Assembly: GCA_029243165.1 (NCBI GenBank)
Contig: JAQWSN010000034.1
Location: forward strand, 59,625 to 123,624
Direction: 5' to 3'
Source: Flavobacteriaceae bacterium
GTDB lineage: Bacteria; Bacteroidota; Bacteroidia; Flavobacteriales; Flavobacteriaceae
Length of the DNA: 64,000 nucleotides
The notes under the pieces are model-generated. The model searched no databases. It saw nothing but the letters and a program-made list of their open reading frames with translations, and was not told the origin of the DNA. The position numbers and the translations under genes are program-made. Below are positions 7,118-16,717 of this stretch, piece after piece. Within the stretch, counting starts at the first letter, position 1. The number at the start of each line of letters is the position of its first letter.

Positions 7118-8587
7118 CTATCCTGGACTGTAGTTTGGCGCTTCCTTGGTTACCCTGATATTATGTGGATGACTTTCCCTCATACCGGCTGAGGTTATGG
7201 TTACAAATTTTGCTTGTGTTTTTAAGGATTCAATATCTGGAGCTCCGCAATATCCCATGCCTGCGCGTAAACCTCCAATAAATTGATGAATACTTTCATC
7301 GACATCCCCTTTGTAGGCAACTCTACCCACAATTCCTTCGGGAACCAATTTCTTCAAATCGTCTTCAACATCTTGAAAATACCGATCCTTACTTCCTTTT
7401 TTCATGGCCTCCACCGATCCCATTCCTCGGTAGGTTTTGTACTTTCTACCTTCATAGATAACGGTTTCACCCGGAGATTCTTTTGTCCCAGCAAGTAGGG
7501 AACCTAACATAACTGAATCTGCTCCAGCAGCAATTGCTTTGGGTATGTCGCCCGTAAAACGGATACCACCATCTGCTATGATTGGCACTCCTGTTCCTTT
7601 AAGTGCGTTACTTACTTCAACTATTGCGGAAAGCTGAGGGTATCCAACTCCAGCAATTACTCGTGTTGTACAGATGGAACCGGGACCAATTCCTACTTTT
7701 ACCGCATCCGCACCTAAGTCCACAAGGTATTTTGCAGCATCGGCAGTAGCAATATTCCCAACGGTTACATCTAGCTCACTGAACTTGTCTTTAACTTTCC
7801 TAAGGACTTCTGCTACCCCTTTGCTATGACCGTGAGCTGTATCAATAACAACCGCATCAACTCCTGCTCCGTGCAGCGCAGTAACCCGCTCTAATACATC
7901 GGCAGTCACTCCTACTGCTGCAGCGACTCTCAATCGACCAAATTCATCTTTGTTGGAATTGGGCTTGGTGGTGTGTTTGGTAATATCTCTAAAGGTGATC
8001 AATCCTACAAGTAAATTGTCTTGAGAAACAACAGGAAGCTTTTCTATTTTGTGCTTCTGAAGAATTTGCTCTGCATCTTTTAACGAAGTTCCTTCATTAA
8101 CCGTTATTAAATTGGTTTTAGTCATGACTTCCTTTATGGGGCGTGAGTTGTTTTTCTCAAAGCGCAAATCACGATTGGTTACAATACCAATTAGTTTTTT
8201 ATCAGCATCTACGATAGGAATTCCTCCAATTTTGTACTGCTGCATGTTTTGTTTTGCATCAGAAACTTGAGCTGTTTCTGGAAGTGTTACAGGATCAATG
8301 ATCATTCCAGATTCAGAACGCTTTACCGTCCTGACTTTGTCGGCTTGCTCTTCAATAGTCATGTTTTTATGCAATACACCAATTCCTCCTTCTCTTGCCA
8401 TGGCAATAGCCATACTACTCTCCGTTACGGTGTCCATTGCTGCCGAAATGATTGGAATATTCAGAGGAATATTTCTGCTGAAACGAGTTTTAATAGAAAC
8501 CTCACGGGGTAAGGTTTGAGAAAAGGCAGGCACCAATAATACATCATCGTATGTGAGTCCTTGTCCGATAAATTTGTTGGAAGTCAT
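7118..8587 (-). CDS. guaB: IMP dehydrogenase
   Basis: 489 residues from the ATG at 8587 (a TTG two codons upstream is less likely). It oxidises IMP to XMP, the first step to GTP. The TIM barrel starts with [10 protein letters not shown]; two CBS domains occupy roughly residues 95-205; the catalytic loop is GPGSICTTR with the active-site Cys, followed by the GGIR and [12 protein letters not shown] regions. Full length and typical. A TATATTTG promoter element lies just upstream. Confidence 0.97.
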   Translation of the reverse strand: MTSNKFIGQGLTYDDVLLVPAFSQTLPREVSIKTRFSRNIPLNIPIISAAMDTVTESSMAIAMAREGGIGVLHKNMTIEEQADKVRTVKRSESGMIIDPVTLPETAQVSDAKQNMQQYKIGGIPIVDADKKLIGIVTNRDLRFEKNNSRPIKEVMTKTNLITVNEGTSLKDAEQILQKHKIEKLPVVSQDNLLVGLITFRDITKHTTKPNSNKDEFGRLRVAAAVGVTADVLERVTALHGAGVDAVVIDTAHGHSKGVAEVLRKVKDKFSELDVTVGNIATADAAKYLVDLGADAVKVGIGPGSICTTRVIAGVGYPQLSAIVEVSNALKGTGVPIIADGGIRFTGDIPKAIAAGADSVMLGSLLAGTKESPGETVIYEGRKYKTYRGMGSVEAMKKGSKDRYFQDVEDDLKKLVPEGIVGRVAYKGDVDESIHQFIGGLRAGMGYCGAPDIESLKTQAKFVTITSAGMRESHPHNIRVTKEAPNYSPG

Positions 8588-8615
8588 AAGCAACTAATAT
8601 GTAATTAATTGCATG

Positions 8616-8623
8616 CAAATATA
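8616..8623 (-). promoter_or_regulatory. -7 element of guaB
   Basis: TATATTTG on the minus strand; the predicted start near 8610 gives a leader of about 23 bases before the guaB ATG. No good -33 TTTG is visible. Confidence 0.5.
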
Positions 8624-8721
8624 GTAATTTTAAAAGTGCTGTAAGATGCTTTTCCAAAATAAACTCTTTTGGGTCCATTATTTAAGATTGAATCCCTAAG
8701 TAAAAAAAGAAAGTTCAAATG

Positions 8722-9579
8722 TTAAAAAAATACTTTGTGGGAGAAATTGAAAGCACTTTCAAATGCAAGCACATCAAAACCTTCAGGCAATTCATTTTGA
8801 GCAGTAAGAAAAGAAATCAATTTTTCCATTGGAATATTTCCTACCAATTCGTCGTGTGCCATCGGACATCCTCCTCGGCCTTTAATTGTTCCGTCAAATC
8901 GCCTGCAACCTGCCAAATAGGCTGTATTTATTTTGGAATACCATTGATCTGGATGGGTGTGAAAATGAGCGCCAAATTCAAGTTCTGGGTAGGCCAAAAT
9001 CAGTTCTTTAAAAAGAAGATCGATATCCTCAGTCTTTGCTGTTCCCACTGTGTCAGAAAGGGAAATTATTTTGATCCCGAAAGCAGCTAAGTCCGCAACC
9101 CAAGCCTTTATGATTTTTGTACTCCAAGGATCACCATAGGGATTCCCAAAACCCATTGAAAGATAAACAACAAGTTCTTTTTGATGGGATGAAGCTAAAT
9201 CCTTTATCTGCTTTAAAATCACTAATGATTCACGAATTGTTTTACCTGTATTACGAACTAGAAAATTTTCAGAAACAGACTCAGGATATCCTAAATATTG
9301 AATTTTCTCATGTTTGACTGCTTCTGTAGCGCCTCTCAAATTGGCTACAATGGTCAATAATTTGGTTGAAGATTGACTACAGTCAAGCTGCTGAATAACC
9401 TTGGCTGAATCAGCCATTTGAGGAATCGCTTTGGTACTAACAAAACTCCCACAATCTAAAGTGTCATATCCTACCTTCAAAAGCATCTGGTAATAAGCAA
9501 TCTTGACATCAGTGGAAATGGGTTTTGGATACCCTTGAAGGGCATCTCGAGGACATTCTATTAACTTAATGGGCTCCAT
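8722..9579 (-). CDS. mvaB: Hydroxymethylglutaryl-CoA lyase
   Basis: A 285-residue TIM-barrel lyase of the HMGL-like family, cleaving HMG-CoA to acetoacetate and acetyl-CoA in leucine degradation or ketone metabolism. Visible family features are the N-terminal ECPRDALQ motif (catalytic Arg-Asp), the metal-binding H-F-H-T-H cluster in the second half, and the active-site Cys in GRGGCPMA. It follows the lysE-type gene by 22 bases on the same strand. No other leucine-degradation genes are in view. Confidence 0.92.
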   Translation of the reverse strand: MEPIKLIECPRDALQGYPKPISTDVKIAYYQMLLKVGYDTLDCGSFVSTKAIPQMADSAKVIQQLDCSQSSTKLLTIVANLRGATEAVKHEKIQYLGYPESVSENFLVRNTGKTIRESLVILKQIKDLASSHQKELVVYLSMGFGNPYGDPWSTKIIKAWVADLAAFGIKIISLSDTVGTAKTEDIDLLFKELILAYPELEFGAHFHTHPDQWYSKINTAYLAGCRRFDGTIKGRGGCPMAHDELVGNIPMEKLISFLTAQNELPEGFDVLAFESAFNFSHKVFF

Positions 9580-9601
9580 GCATCATAATAATAGGATAAA
9601 G

Positions 9602-10222
9602 TTAAGGGTAAAACAGCACCAAAGCAATCAAAGTTAAAACAACAGCTTGAAAACGACTCCAAACTAAACTTTTTCTCTCAAAAACAAATTTCCTACCCAG
9701 TTGTCCAGCAAAAACTGCAATCATACTGAAAATCACTAACGCTTGCAGAAAAAACAATGCGCCAAGGATTAAAAATTGAATTCCATAGGACCAGTTTTCA
9801 TGGAATAAAAAACCAGGAAAAAAACTAATGAAAAACAAACTCACTTTAGGATTGGTAAGGTTCATGATGAGTCCCGTAAGGTAAAAGGGTTGTTTTTTGT
9901 TTTCTTTCGGATCTATTGCCTCACTATCAATAGTTTTTCTACTAGAATTCCACAATCGAAAGGCTAAAAACAGAAGATAACTCCCACCTAAAAATTCCAA
10001 AACTCTTTGGCTTTCAGGATATTGTACGAGCAAATTTCCTATTCCCAAAATAACAAGAAGGGTATGTACCCATAAACCTGAAGTAAGACCCAAACTTACC
10101 AAAAGTCCTTTTCTCCAACCCTTTGTCATACTGGTACTGAAAACAAATAAAAGATCAGGCCCTGGAAACAAGGTCAATGCAACAGACGATATCGTGAATA
10201 ACAAGAGTGTATTTAGATCCAA
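9602..10222 (-). CDS. LysE/RhtB-family amino acid exporter
   Basis: A 206-residue inner-membrane protein with about six hydrophobic segments and the family signature FPGPDLLFV near residues 19-27. LysE/RhtB members export amino acids or their derivatives by proton antiport; the substrate cannot be told from sequence. The start is TTG at 10222. It is cotranscribed with mvaB, which hints at handling of branched-chain amino acids, but this is only suggestive. Confidence 0.85.
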   Translation of the reverse strand: MDLNTLLLFTISSVALTLFPGPDLLFVFSTSMTKGWRKGLLVSLGLTSGLWVHTLLVILGIGNLLVQYPESQRVLEFLGGSYLLFLAFRLWNSSRKTIDSEAIDPKENKKQPFYLTGLIMNLTNPKVSLFFISFFPGFLFHENWSYGIQFLILGALFFLQALVIFSMIAVFAGQLGRKFVFERKSLVWSRFQAVVLTLIALVLFYP

Positions 10223-10239
10223 TAGTCCTAATTAATAGA

Positions 10240-10247
10240 TATATTTG
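10240..10247 (+). promoter_or_regulatory. -7 element of the DUF3050 gene
   Basis: TATATTTG on the plus strand. The implied start near 10254 leaves only about 5 bases before the ATG at 10259 but about 17 before the ATG at 10271, favouring the latter start. Confidence 0.5.
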
Positions 10248-10270
10248 CACTCAAGATAATGCATTTGATT

Positions 10271-11056
10271 ATGATAGAAAGAATTGAACAAGAACTTTAT
10301 CCTTTAAGAGATAAGTTAAAAAATCACAAAGTTTATTACAGTGTCCATTCCATAGAAGATATCCGTCTTTTTATGGAGCAACACATTTTTGCAGTATGGG
10401 ACTTTATGTCACTACTTAAACAACTTCAAAATTTGTTAAGTTGCAACCAAGTACCGTGGAGGCCTTCAGGACATCCTGCAGCTTCAAGACTAATCAACGA
10501 AATTGTTTGGGGTGAAGAGTCCGACATCAATCGAAAAGGGGAACCCATGAGTCATTTTGAAATGTATCTCGAAGCCATGGAATCCCTTGGTGCAAATCCT
10601 GAAGAGATGTATCGAATAATAGAGCAGCTCCGTTCTGGAAAAAATATTGAATTCATACTTGAAAACAACTCAATACCCCAGCACATAAAAGAGTTTATGA
10701 GCTTCACTTTTGAAGTGGTTAAAACAAACCAACCCCACATTATTGCAGCTGTATTTACTTTTGGAAGAGAAGACCTAATTCCTGATATGTTTATTGAAAT
10801 CATCAAGAATCTTAAAAAATCAAACAAAGAAAACCTTGAAGATTTGATCTATTATTTTGAACGTCACATTGAAGTAGATGCAGATGAGCATGGGCCCTTA
10901 GCCCTGGAGATGATTCAACAACTTTGCGGGAACGATGCTTCAAAGTGGGATGAAGCACTTGATTATTCCAAAAAAGCCCTTGAACTCCGCATTGGACTTT
11001 GGGATGGCATACTCAATGAAATACAAAAGCAAAATAAACTTAACTTCGTAGCATAG
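10271..11056 (+). CDS. DUF3050 protein, heme-oxygenase-like fold, candidate metalloenzyme
   Basis: 261 residues from the second ATG (MIERIEQELYPL), chosen from promoter position and because related proteins begin this way. The sequence fits DUF3050, an all-helical family with a heme-oxygenase-like fold and no assigned function. Candidate metal ligands can be seen: E36 and H38 in FMEQHIF, H95/E97/E101 in SHFEMYLEAM, and E197, H199, D203, H207 in ERHIEVDADEHG, the last giving H-x3-D-x3-H as in heme-oxygenase-like diiron oxidases. An oxidase role is inference. Monocistronic or leading the M28 peptidase gene 29 bases downstream. Confidence 0.8.
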   Translation: MIERIEQELYPLRDKLKNHKVYYSVHSIEDIRLFMEQHIFAVWDFMSLLKQLQNLLSCNQVPWRPSGHPAASRLINEIVWGEESDINRKGEPMSHFEMYLEAMESLGANPEEMYRIIEQLRSGKNIEFILENNSIPQHIKEFMSFTFEVVKTNQPHIIAAVFTFGREDLIPDMFIEIIKNLKKSNKENLEDLIYYFERHIEVDADEHGPLALEMIQQLCGNDASKWDEALDYSKKALELRIGLWDGILNEIQKQNKLNFVA

Positions 11057-11085
11057 GAAAATTTATTTAATACAATAATCGTAAA

Positions 11086-12066
11086 ATGAAAACACTCTTA
11101 TTTGCCCTAATCACGCTTCCTTGCATTCTTCTTGCACAAAATTCTAAGGAGGTTACTCACTACGCCGAAACCATCACTGCCAAAGAGCTTAAAGAAAACC
11201 TCTATGTCTATGCCTCTGATTATTTTCAAGGGAGAGAAACCGGTACCATCGGTCAAAAACGTGCCATTGACTTTCTACAAAACTTTTATTCAAGTCATGA
11301 CATAGTTCAGGCAAAAGGTACCGAAAACTATGCCCAGCCTATGGTATTAAACATCAAAGGCAAAGAGGTACAATCTGAAAATATTGCAGCCTACATCAAA
11401 GGTTCTGTTTTTCCTAACGAATACATAGTCATCTCTTCTCACTTGGATCATATCGGCATTAAGGATGGTAAAATTAATAACGGTGCAGACGACGACGGCT
11501 CAGGCACTGTTGCATTACTAGAAATTGCTGAAGCCTTCAAAATGGCATCAGAAGCAGGTCAGGGTCCAAAACGATCTCTCATTTTTCTCCACGTTACTGG
11601 AGAAGAAAAAGGTTTGTTAGGCTCAAAATATTACACCGAAAATCCGTTGTACCCTCTCAAAGAAACAATGGCGAACTTAAACATAGACATGATTGGAAGA
11701 ACCGACCCCAAAAGAGAGGATAAGGACCCTAATTACATTTATTTGATCGGAGCCGATCGATTGAGTCAGGACTTACACGATATTTCCGAAGAAGTTAACA
11801 ACAAATACACCCAATTCAAGATTGACTACAAATTCAACGAAGAAAACGATCCCAATCGGTTTTACTTTAGAAGCGATCATTACAATTTTGCAAAAAATAA
11901 CATCCCTGTCATATTTTATTTTAGCGGAACTCATGAAGATTATCACAAACCTGGAGATACTCCAGACAAAATCATGTATGATCTTTTGGCAAAACGAGCA
12001 AAGCTTGTCTTCTACACCGCTTGGGAATTGGCAAACCGTTCAACTAAAATTAAACTAAATAAATAA
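11086..12066 (+). CDS. M28-family metallopeptidase (secreted)
   Basis: A 326-residue zinc aminopeptidase-like enzyme with signal peptide (cleavage after ILLAQ, residue 18). The two-metal site of family M28 is visible: H in SSHLDHIG, bridging Asp in NNGADDDGSG, catalytic Glu pair in GEEKGLLGS, then the D-M-I-G-R region and a late H (HEDYHKPGD). It probably trims peptides in the periplasm or at the surface. The stop codon overlaps the next start (TAATG), implying coupling with the small barrel protein. Confidence 0.9.
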   Translation: MKTLLFALITLPCILLAQNSKEVTHYAETITAKELKENLYVYASDYFQGRETGTIGQKRAIDFLQNFYSSHDIVQAKGTENYAQPMVLNIKGKEVQSENIAAYIKGSVFPNEYIVISSHLDHIGIKDGKINNGADDDGSGTVALLEIAEAFKMASEAGQGPKRSLIFLHVTGEEKGLLGSKYYTENPLYPLKETMANLNIDMIGRTDPKREDKDPNYIYLIGADRLSQDLHDISEEVNNKYTQFKIDYKFNEENDPNRFYFRSDHYNFAKNNIPVIFYFSGTHEDYHKPGDTPDKIMYDLLAKRAKLVFYTAWELANRSTKIKLNK

Positions 12067-12701
12067 TGAAGCATAAATTTCTGATTACACTCATCATCCT
12101 GTTTACTGGGTTTGTTGGTGTGGCACAAACTGAAGATACCAAAAAAGAGAGCAAAGATTCAATCAAAGTAAAACGACTTTCAATTGGATTCAAATTGGGG
12201 ATTCCCAATCTAGCTTCTGGTTCTGCTGAGCTTGTACTTCCCGTTTTAAACAATCATTTTGCTCCTTATGTTGACTACAGTCGTATTCCACTGAATTTTG
12301 ATTTTATTGAAACAAACATTGCCTACACAGAGTTTGGTGTTAACTTTTACTTCAATAAAAAAGGAAATGGATTTTTTATTGGTGTGGGAAAAGGGTCCCT
12401 ATCTACGGACATTACCTTTACCAATCTTGAGTTCTCAAACGCACTTCAAACCATCATAGGATCAGGAAATACAGAATTGAATTTGGACACGACCAACTTT
12501 AAGATTGGACTCAAAACAGGAGGAACAATTTTCTTCAGATTTGAGTTGGGTTATGGTGTTGGTACCATTCCAGATTTGTTGCGTTTCACTGCCACAGCAA
12601 ATGGAATCACAGAGATATTTACTGAGGAAATTCCACCTATTCCAGGACTCGGAAGCGAAGGAATACTAATTGGTAATATTGGTTTTGGGTTTTCGTTCTA
12701 A
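12066..12701 (+). CDS. Outer-membrane beta-barrel-like protein, unknown function
   Basis: A 211-residue protein with a signal peptide (ends near VGVAQ, residue 20). The rest alternates polar and hydrophobic residues with many glycines and ends in FGFSF, a terminal aromatic typical of outer-membrane strands. I do not recognise a named family. It starts inside the stop codon of the peptidase gene (TAATG). Confidence 0.65.
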   Translation: MKHKFLITLIILFTGFVGVAQTEDTKKESKDSIKVKRLSIGFKLGIPNLASGSAELVLPVLNNHFAPYVDYSRIPLNFDFIETNIAYTEFGVNFYFNKKGNGFFIGVGKGSLSTDITFTNLEFSNALQTIIGSGNTELNLDTTNFKIGLKTGGTIFFRFELGYGVGTIPDLLRFTATANGITEIFTEEIPPIPGLGSEGILIGNIGFGFSF

Positions 12702-12729
12702 ACCTTTTAAAACAATCAAACATTTAAAA

Positions 12730-12737
12730 TAAATTTG
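12730..12737 (+). promoter_or_regulatory. -7 element of the TonB receptor operon
   Basis: TAAATTTG matches TAnnTTTG, about 30 bases before the receptor ATG at 12768. No -33 element is visible. Confidence 0.35.
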
Positions 12738-12767
12738 ATTTCATTTCCCAATTCTTAACCCATTCAA

Positions 12768-15137
12768 ATGCGAAATTTTTATTTTTCTGCTCTTTTATTT
12801 TTTGGTTTGCTGGGTTCTTATGCTCAGCAAAACGTTGTTCTTAGTGGTTATGTTACCGATGTTGAAACCAACGAAACCCTCATTGGTGTCAATATTATTT
12901 TACCCGAATTAAATCTGGGCACAACCACAAATGAATACGGGTTTTACTCCATTAACCTTCCCCAAGGGCAACAGCAATTATTGATCAGTTATTTAGGGTT
13001 TGAAAATTACTTAAAGGAATTGACCCTAACTCAAGACCTTACTTTAAATGTAAAACTGAATCCTGAAGCAGAACTTTTGGATGAGGTAATTGTTAGTGAC
13101 AATGTAGAACAGCTCAATCTAAAAAGCCCGCAGATGAGTGTCAACTCCTTAGCGATTAGCACGATTAAAAAAATGCCAGCAGTTTTGGGTGAAGTTGATA
13201 TTATTAAATCAATAACGCTATTGCCTGGAGTCACTAATGGTGGCGAGGGAGCCTCTGGATTTAATGTAAGAGGTGGTGCTGCCGATCAAAACTTAATCTT
13301 GCTTGACGAAGCCATCATTTTTAATTCTTCTCATTTATTTGGATTTTTCTCCGTTTTTAATCCCGATGCTATTAAAGACATTAAGCTGTACAAAGGAGGA
13401 ATTCCCGCAAACTACGGAGGAAGGGCTTCCTCAGTTTTAAATATTTATCAAAAAGACGGTAATAGCAATAATTTTAACGCACAAGGAGGCGTGGGTTTAA
13501 TTTCCAGCCGGTTACTCCTAGAAGGACCTTTAAAAAAAGAAAAAGGATCATTTCTGGTCGGTGGTAGAAGTAGTTATGCCCACTTGTTCCTCCCTCTAGT
13601 AGAAAGTGTTGAGGACAACAAAGCCTATTTTTATGACTTGAACACAAAACTTAGTTACACCCTAGACGATAAAAACAACCTGTTCTTATCAGGTTACTTT
13701 GGAAGAGATGTTTTTGACATTGCCAATTTGTTTAACAATGCCTACGGAAATTCGGTTGCTAATTTTAGATGGAATCATTTGTTTTCCAACAAACTTTTTT
13801 CAAATTTATCGTTGATCTACTCGGATTACGACTACCGTCTTGATTTTAGTTTTGCTGATTTTGAATGGAATTCCAGTATTGTAAATTTCAATTTCAAATA
13901 CGACTTCAAGCATTATTTAAATGAAAAAATAAAATTAGAATATGGTGTTAACAGTATCTATTACAAATTCGATCCCGGTTTGATTGAACCCACAAAAGAG
14001 GATTCGCAAGTTCAAACCAATAAACTAACAGATAAATATGCCTTGGAAAGTGCACTTTACACTGGGGTCAACTACCAATTAAGTCCCAAAACCAGTTTCC
14101 AATTTGGTGCAAGGCTTAGCAATTTCATCCGTTTGGGGCAGAAGTTAAATACCTATGCCAATGACACTCCTCTTTTGTACAATTCAGCTTTAAAGCTTTA
14201 CCAAGGAGCTTCTCCTATTGGAGAAACGAACTTTAAAAGAGGTACGGTACTGAAGAACTTTTTCAACTTTGAACCTCGTGTAGCTCTAGCTTATCAGAAC
14301 AAGCCTAGTCAATCTTTTAAATTGAGCTACAATCGTATGGTACAGTACCTGCACTTAATTTCTAACACCAACTCCCCTACTCCTATTGATATTTGGGCAC
14401 CTAGCGGAACCTTTATCGATCCTCAGTTATTGGATCAATTTGCGGTGGGTTATTTCAAAACATTCAACTCAAATCGCTTTAACTTAGAACTGGAAGTTTT
14501 TCACAAAACCATTCAAAATCGTTTAGACTACATTGATGGTGCCGAGCTGATCGCAAATAATGCTATTGAACAAGTATTACTCAACGGTGAAGCAAGAGCC
14601 AAGGGACTGGAATTTCTCTTTAGAAAAAACGAGGGAAAACTTACGGGCTGGATGGCTTACACCCTATCTAGATCTGAACAGAGAACTCCCGGAAGAACTC
14701 CAGAAGAAGTAGGAATCAATAACGGAAATTGGTATTTTACACCCTATGACAAAACTCATGACATTTCGATTACGACCAATTATGATTTCAATAAAAAGTG
14801 GGACTTCAGCGCCAATTTTTTGTTTCAAACAGGCCAACCCATTACCTACCCGGAAGCACAATACCGCTTTTTGAATTTTTCTATTCCGAATTTCGAAACA
14901 AGAAACAGCAGCAGACTTCCTAATTATCATCGCCTTGATTTGTCTGCCGTTTACACTCCAAACAGAAAAAATAAAGCATTTTCAGGACAATGGGTTTTTA
15001 GTGTTTTTAATGCCTACAACAGAAAAAATGCAGCTTCTATTCGTTTTCAAGAAAACAGTACAACAGGCCAAAACGAGGCCATTCGCTTATCTATTTTTGG
15101 GATCATCCCTTCCGTAACCTACAACTTTAAGTTTTAA
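12768..15137 (+). CDS. TonB-dependent receptor with carboxypeptidase-like regulatory domain
   Basis: A 789-residue outer-membrane transporter. A signal peptide (to SYAQ, residue 19) is followed by a CarboxypepD_reg-like domain (about 22-100, with G-Y-V-T-D-V-E-T-N-E-T-L-I-G), a plug domain (about 115-235, containing GGEGASGFNVRGG and the lead LLDEAIIFNSSHLFGFFS), and a 22-strand barrel ending in YNFKF. It is followed after 3 bases by a DUF4249 lipoprotein, a standard pairing in Bacteroidota. The substrate is unknown. Confidence 0.9.
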   Translation: MRNFYFSALLFFGLLGSYAQQNVVLSGYVTDVETNETLIGVNIILPELNLGTTTNEYGFYSINLPQGQQQLLISYLGFENYLKELTLTQDLTLNVKLNPEAELLDEVIVSDNVEQLNLKSPQMSVNSLAISTIKKMPAVLGEVDIIKSITLLPGVTNGGEGASGFNVRGGAADQNLILLDEAIIFNSSHLFGFFSVFNPDAIKDIKLYKGGIPANYGGRASSVLNIYQKDGNSNNFNAQGGVGLISSRLLLEGPLKKEKGSFLVGGRSSYAHLFLPLVESVEDNKAYFYDLNTKLSYTLDDKNNLFLSGYFGRDVFDIANLFNNAYGNSVANFRWNHLFSNKLFSNLSLIYSDYDYRLDFSFADFEWNSSIVNFNFKYDFKHYLNEKIKLEYGVNSIYYKFDPGLIEPTKEDSQVQTNKLTDKYALESALYTGVNYQLSPKTSFQFGARLSNFIRLGQKLNTYANDTPLLYNSALKLYQGASPIGETNFKRGTVLKNFFNFEPRVALAYQNKPSQSFKLSYNRMVQYLHLISNTNSPTPIDIWAPSGTFIDPQLLDQFAVGYFKTFNSNRFNLELEVFHKTIQNRLDYIDGAELIANNAIEQVLLNGEARAKGLEFLFRKNEGKLTGWMAYTLSRSEQRTPGRTPEEVGINNGNWYFTPYDKTHDISITTNYDFNKKWDFSANFLFQTGQPITYPEAQYRFLNFSIPNFETRNSSRLPNYHRLDLSAVYTPNRKNKAFSGQWVFSVFNAYNRKNAASIRFQENSTTGQNEAIRLSIFGIIPSVTYNFKF

Positions 15138-15140
15138 ACC

Positions 15141-15959
15141 ATGTTTAGAATCTCTTTCCTTCTCGTTCTAATTGTTACCCTCTTCGCTTCTTGTGAAGAA
15201 GTGATCGATGTTGATTTAAACTATTCCTCCGAACGTTTGGTCATCGAAGGTCAATTAAACTGGATCAAAGAAACACAGCAAACCGAACAACGTGTTATTC
15301 TATCCAAAACTACACCCTATTTTGAAAATCTTAGAATCCCTGCAAATGGAGCTGAAGTTCAAGTAAAAGACGAACAAAACAACACTTATCAATTTATGGA
15401 ACAAGGAAACAGCGGAACTTACTTCCCACTGGACACCCTTCCCTTTAAATTAGGAAGTGAATTAACCCTTGAAATTCGCTTTGAAGATCAAGAGTATCGC
15501 GGTAGTGAAGTTTTAAATTCTGTTGCAGCCATCTATGAAATAAAGCAGGATAGTATTTCTTTTTTCGGGAATACATCAACTCAACTCGAAGCCTACAGCA
15601 TCGATCCGGAAGATGAGGTCAACTTCAGCTTTTTTGAATTTGTGGGGGAGCGACTAAACGAACCAGAATACAATGTGTTTCGAGATGACTTTTCCAACGG
15701 CTCAGAATATTACGGTGTATTATTGAACGGTGATCTTGAAAAAGGAGACAGTATTCGTTTCCGACAGTACAGTCTAAGTAAAATAGCTTATCAATATTGG
15801 TACCTTCTTTTCATTCAAAACACCCAGCAGGGAGGTCCCTTCCAAACCAATCCTGCAAACCTAAATGGAAATATGACAAACTTAACTAAGCCTGAAAACA
15901 GTCCGCTAGGATATTTTCGAGTTTCGGAAGTCTCCGAAGTTCATTACGTGGTTAAATAA
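15141..15959 (+). CDS. DUF4249 surface lipoprotein, receptor partner
   Basis: A 272-residue lipoprotein with lipobox FASC at residues 15-18, followed by the typical DUF4249 opening E-E-V-I-D-V-D-L and the phrase RLVIEGQLN. DUF4249 proteins are coded next to TonB receptors with a CarboxypepD_reg domain and probably act as a surface-exposed lid or substrate-capture subunit, like SusD for SusC; that role is an analogy. It lies 3 bases after the receptor gene. Confidence 0.85.
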   Translation: MFRISFLLVLIVTLFASCEEVIDVDLNYSSERLVIEGQLNWIKETQQTEQRVILSKTTPYFENLRIPANGAEVQVKDEQNNTYQFMEQGNSGTYFPLDTLPFKLGSELTLEIRFEDQEYRGSEVLNSVAAIYEIKQDSISFFGNTSTQLEAYSIDPEDEVNFSFFEFVGERLNEPEYNVFRDDFSNGSEYYGVLLNGDLEKGDSIRFRQYSLSKIAYQYWYLLFIQNTQQGGPFQTNPANLNGNMTNLTKPENSPLGYFRVSEVSEVHYVVK

Positions 15960-15968
15960 AAATCTTTT

Positions 15969-16559
15969 CTAAAAAGAATAAGACAAGCCAAGGCTTAGAA
16001 CCGTAGCTCTAGTATCAATAACTCCTGCATCAATATTGTTTTTTGTCAACAAACGGGCTTCATTTTCAGAAACGCCTCTTTCTATTCTAGCATCAATACC
16101 CAGCTTTCCCAGATGAACCCGTGCACCTAAATGTACACCTAGAGTAGAATCACCTTTCAAAGACTCGATGGAGTAATCATTGTTGTCCTTACTCAATTCA
16201 TAACGATAGGTTGGTCCTGCAAAAGCGCTTACAATGGGCAGCAGTTTAAACCCTAAGGATACAGGGGCTTCCAGTCTTGATTTTCCTACGGTTAGTGCAT
16301 CAAAAGATGTTTCAAACTTTGAAAAATGTATTTCTGGACGGACGTAAAGCATCGCCAGTTCAACATGTCCAAAAAACCCAATATTGAAACCGCTTACGGC
16401 TCCTTTGGCGTCCTCTAAGCTAGACAACTCTGTCTTTAAGTTCGCAATCTCGCCAGTGGAATTTAAATTCAACCCCGCCTTAATGCCGTATTTCAATCCC
16501 TGTGCCTCAACCGTTGTTAACGCTAATGAGACCAGAAGGAGAATGAGGTAATTTTTCAT
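15969..16559 (-). CDS. PorT-like outer-membrane beta-barrel protein
   Basis: 196 residues from the ATG at 16559, which places a signal peptide first (MKNYLILLLVSLALTTVEAQ). The opening G-L-K-Y-G-I-K-A-G-L-N and closing L-S-L-G-L-S-Y-S-F match the small outer-membrane barrel (OMP_b-brl_2/PorT) class of Bacteroidota. Function is unknown. It is convergent with the DUF4249 gene with 9 bases between them. Confidence 0.75.
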   Translation of the reverse strand: MKNYLILLLVSLALTTVEAQGLKYGIKAGLNLNSTGEIANLKTELSSLEDAKGAVSGFNIGFFGHVELAMLYVRPEIHFSKFETSFDALTVGKSRLEAPVSLGFKLLPIVSAFAGPTYRYELSKDNNDYSIESLKGDSTLGVHLGARVHLGKLGIDARIERGVSENEARLLTKNNIDAGVIDTRATVLSLGLSYSF

Positions 16560-16717
16560 AAAATTTGTTTCGATGGGTAAATGTATCATTTTTAAAAGTG
16601 AATTAAAGCAAATAAACCGGATTGTATTAATTGGAACGGAGAATGTCTAAGATTATTTTCTCTTGTCAATCAAATTTGAATTTATTTATCTCTGAAAAAC
16701 TGTTTAAAGGAAATTAA

